Origin: Chloroflexota bacterium
GTDB lineage: Bacteria; Chloroflexota; Anaerolineae; Anaerolineales; UBA4823
Length of the DNA: 7,368 nt
Direction of reading: 5' to 3'
Assembly: GCA_030636125.1 (NCBI GenBank)
Contig: DAOVXM010000123.1
Coordinates: 1 to 7,368, forward strand
Shown here piece by piece: positions 5,986 to 7,368 of the stretch. Made by a program: the position numbers and the translations under genes. Position 1 is the stretch's first letter. The number at the start of each line of letters is the position of its first letter. Under the pieces are notes generated by a model, which had not been told where the DNA came from, did no database searches, and saw only the letters and a list, made by a program, of their open reading frames with translations.

Positions 5986-5990
5986 TATTT

Positions 5991-6845
5991 ATGGAAACAC
6001 GACGATTTGGAAGGACTGGGCATAATAGTACGGTTGCGATTTTTGGTGCGTTCGCTGTGTCTCAAGCGACACAAACTGAAGCTGATGCTATCATGGAAGG
6101 AGTGATCGCGGCCGGTATCAATCATATCGATGTAGCACCATCCTATGGCCACGCCGAGCAGCGTCTTGGTCCTTGGATGGCTCGAGAAAGGGAGCGATTT
6201 TTCTTGGGCTGCAAAACGATGGAACGCACAAAGGATGGCGCGGCCGCTGAGATGCAACGTTCGCTCGAGCGTTTGCGAGTTGATTCTTTCGATCTATATC
6301 AGTTACACGCCATTACCAGTTTTGATGAATTGGATGAGGTTACCCATCCCGGTGGCGCATTAGAGGCGCTGATTGCTGCCCGAGATGCCGGTTTAACTCG
6401 TTATATCGGTATCACCAGTCATGGGGTTGATGTGCCGCAGATCTTTCTGGAAGCCCTATCTCGCTTTGACTTTGATTCGGTATTAATCCCAATTAACTTC
6501 ATTCAATATGCTAATCCTGCTTATAAGCGAAACACGGAAGAACTCCTACGAGTATGCCGGCAAAAAGATATTGGCACGATGGTTATCAAGTCGATTGCCA
6601 AAAGACCATGGGGTGATTTGCCACAGACGCATATCACCTGGTACCAACCGTTTGAGGAGATGGAGCAAATTCAGGTGTGTGTGAATTTCGCCCTCTCTCA
6701 GGATGTTACCGGAATATGCACAAGCGGTGACCCGAGTGTGCTGCCGCTTGTCTTAAAAGCCTGCGAGAATTTCAAACCTCTTACCCTTAGCGAGCAGGAA
6801 GCGCTCATGGCTGAGGCAAACCAATATGAGCCCTTGTTTGTGTAA
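5991..6845 (+). CDS. Aldo/keto reductase family oxidoreductase
   Basis: This 284-residue protein has the (beta/alpha)8 barrel signature of NAD(P)H-dependent aldo/keto reductases, which reduce aldehydes and ketones. The N-terminus is METRRFGRTG. The catalytic tetrad is visible: Asp47 and Tyr52 in HIDVAPSYG, Lys75 in LGCKT and His106 in LYQLHA. Further family marks are GLTRYIGITSHG (about 134-145), the IPINFIQY strand (about 166-173) and the IKSIAKRPWG stretch (about 199-208). The TSGDPSVL segment (about 244-251) sits where the family binds the NADP phosphate. The length is slightly short of the usual 300-330 residues, but both ends look complete. It appears monocistronic, with its own promoter, ribosome binding site and strong terminator. 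It has no functional link to its neighbours and the substrate cannot be told from sequence. Confidence 0.93.
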   Translation: METRRFGRTGHNSTVAIFGAFAVSQATQTEADAIMEGVIAAGINHIDVAPSYGHAEQRLGPWMARERERFFLGCKTMERTKDGAAAEMQRSLERLRVDSFDLYQLHAITSFDELDEVTHPGGALEALIAARDAGLTRYIGITSHGVDVPQIFLEALSRFDFDSVLIPINFIQYANPAYKRNTEELLRVCRQKDIGTMVIKSIAKRPWGDLPQTHITWYQPFEEMEQIQVCVNFALSQDVTGICTSGDPSVLPLVLKACENFKPLTLSEQEALMAEANQYEPLFV

Positions 6846-6855
6846 TAGGTAGTAT

Positions 6856-6894
6856 AAAAAACATCCCCCAACCCGGTTGGGGGATGTTTTTTTT
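6856..6894. terminator. Strong shared bidirectional terminator between converging genes
   Basis: Six A, CATCCCCCAAC, a CCG loop and GTTGGGGGATG followed by eight T form an uninterrupted stem of up to 17 base pairs (6856-6872 with 6876-6892). A tracts on the left and T tracts on the right let it stop transcription in both directions: the aldo/keto reductase from the left and the aconitase from the right. The aconitase stop codon at 6895-6893 overlaps the end of the T tract. Confidence 0.92.
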
Positions 6895-7368
6895 ATAACA
6901 TGTTCCGCAAGACTGTATGCAGAATGCCGCCGTTTCGATAGTATTCTACTTCGATGGGCGTATTCAGGCGGACAATAACATTAAACGATACTACAGCGCC
7001 ATCTGCTTTTTCAGCTCGAACCTTAGCCTCACTTTGTGGTTCGATATCATTATCCAGGCCCTCGATGTGGTAAATTTCGCGCCCGCTCAGTCCAAGGTTT
7101 TCCACATTCTCACCAGGCATGAATTGTAATGGCAGGACGCCGGTTCCAATTAAGTTCGAGCGATGGATGCGTTCATAAGACTCGGCGATAACCGCTTTTA
7201 CACCAAGCAGTAGCGTACCTTTGGCAGCCCAATCGCGGCTGGAGCCAGTGCCATATTCCTTTCCTGCGAGTACGATCAACGGGACATCTTCCTCCCGGTA
7301 TTTCATAGCTGTTTCATAGATGCTCATTTGTTCGCTGTCGGGCAGGTGGATGGTCACTCCGCCTTCAC
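6893..7368 (-). CDS. acnA: Aconitate hydratase, C-terminal part (5' end beyond the window)
   Basis: The frame is open to the right edge, so only about the last 157 of roughly 900 residues are present; the GTG at 7357 is internal. The sequence is the swivel domain (domain 4) of aconitase: LPDSEQMSIYETAMKY, then AGKEYGTGSSRDWAAKGTLLLGVKAVIAESYERIHRSNLIG, then TGVLPLQF. The SSR in GTGSSRDW corresponds to the active-site Ser642 and Arg644 of mitochondrial aconitase. It ends with RLNTPIEVEYYRNGGILHTVLRNML, the usual AcnA/IRP-type C-terminus. The enzyme interconverts citrate and isocitrate in the TCA cycle using a [4Fe-4S] cluster whose cysteines lie in the part not seen. The AcnA rather than AcnB type follows from the domain lying at the C-terminus and the wording of the motifs. 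It converges on the aldo/keto reductase, with no sign of cotranscription with anything in view. Confidence 0.94.
   Translation of the reverse strand, partial: EGGVTIHLPDSEQMSIYETAMKYREEDVPLIVLAGKEYGTGSSRDWAAKGTLLLGVKAVIAESYERIHRSNLIGTGVLPLQFMPGENVENLGLSGREIYHIEGLDNDIEPQSEAKVRAEKADGAVVSFNVIVRLNTPIEVEYYRNGGILHTVLRNML

Noticed and set aside
5895..6257. 120-codon minus-strand ORF
   Set aside because: It overlaps the promoter and catalytic N-terminus of the aldo/keto reductase, and its translation has no domain-like pattern.
7355..7357. GTG (minus strand) as start of a 154-residue protein
   Set aside because: The aconitase sequence continues in frame to the right edge (EGG before VTIHLPDSEQ), so this is an internal valine codon.

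Overview
The window looks like a chromosomal segment of a Chloroflexota bacterium, most likely Anaerolineae-like. This is an inference from several traits: moderate GC, secreted Ser/Thr/Asn-rich proteins, an ECF sigma factor paired with a DUF5667-type membrane protein carrying a long Thr/Pro tail, and a surface protein ending in LFLPIITR. I cannot confirm the taxon from sequence alone.

Left block (1-3482, + strand): an apparent three-gene operon for cell-surface products. It starts with the 3' part of a large secreted protein (an NEW3/CARDB-like beta-sandwich, about six propeller-like repeats and a C-terminal LFLPIITR tail). It continues with a TadE-like pseudopilin and a TadG-like protein whose secreted part is glycine/asparagine-rich, probably beta-helical, with ten cysteines. 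The secretion machinery genes (tadA/B/C, prepilin peptidase) are not in view. A strong hairpin at 3583-3610 closes the block.

Middle block (about 3676-5654, + strand): a candidate promoter, an ECF sigma factor and, 11 bases later, a single-pass membrane protein with a DUF5667 region and a Pro/Thr tail that very probably acts as its anti-sigma partner. A bidirectional hairpin follows.

The 397-base gap 5594-5990 has no protein gene. On the minus strand it holds a small signal recognition particle (SRP, 4.5S-type) RNA with a TTGACA-17-TATCCT promoter and an intrinsic terminator. The SRP RNA apical loop is GAGA rather than the more familiar GGAA. The plus-strand promoter of the next gene lies in the right part of the gap.

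Right block: an aldo/keto reductase (5991-6845, +) converges on the 3' end of an aconitate hydratase gene (minus strand, running off the right edge). The two share a very strong bidirectional terminator.

There is no mobile element, CRISPR array, tRNA or defence system. Nothing here is convincingly a wholly new system. The items most worth a second look are the Tad-like surface operon with its LFLPIITR-ended first protein, the sigma/anti-sigma pair with its extracellular tail, the G9 tract in the TadG-like gene, and the SRP RNA variant.
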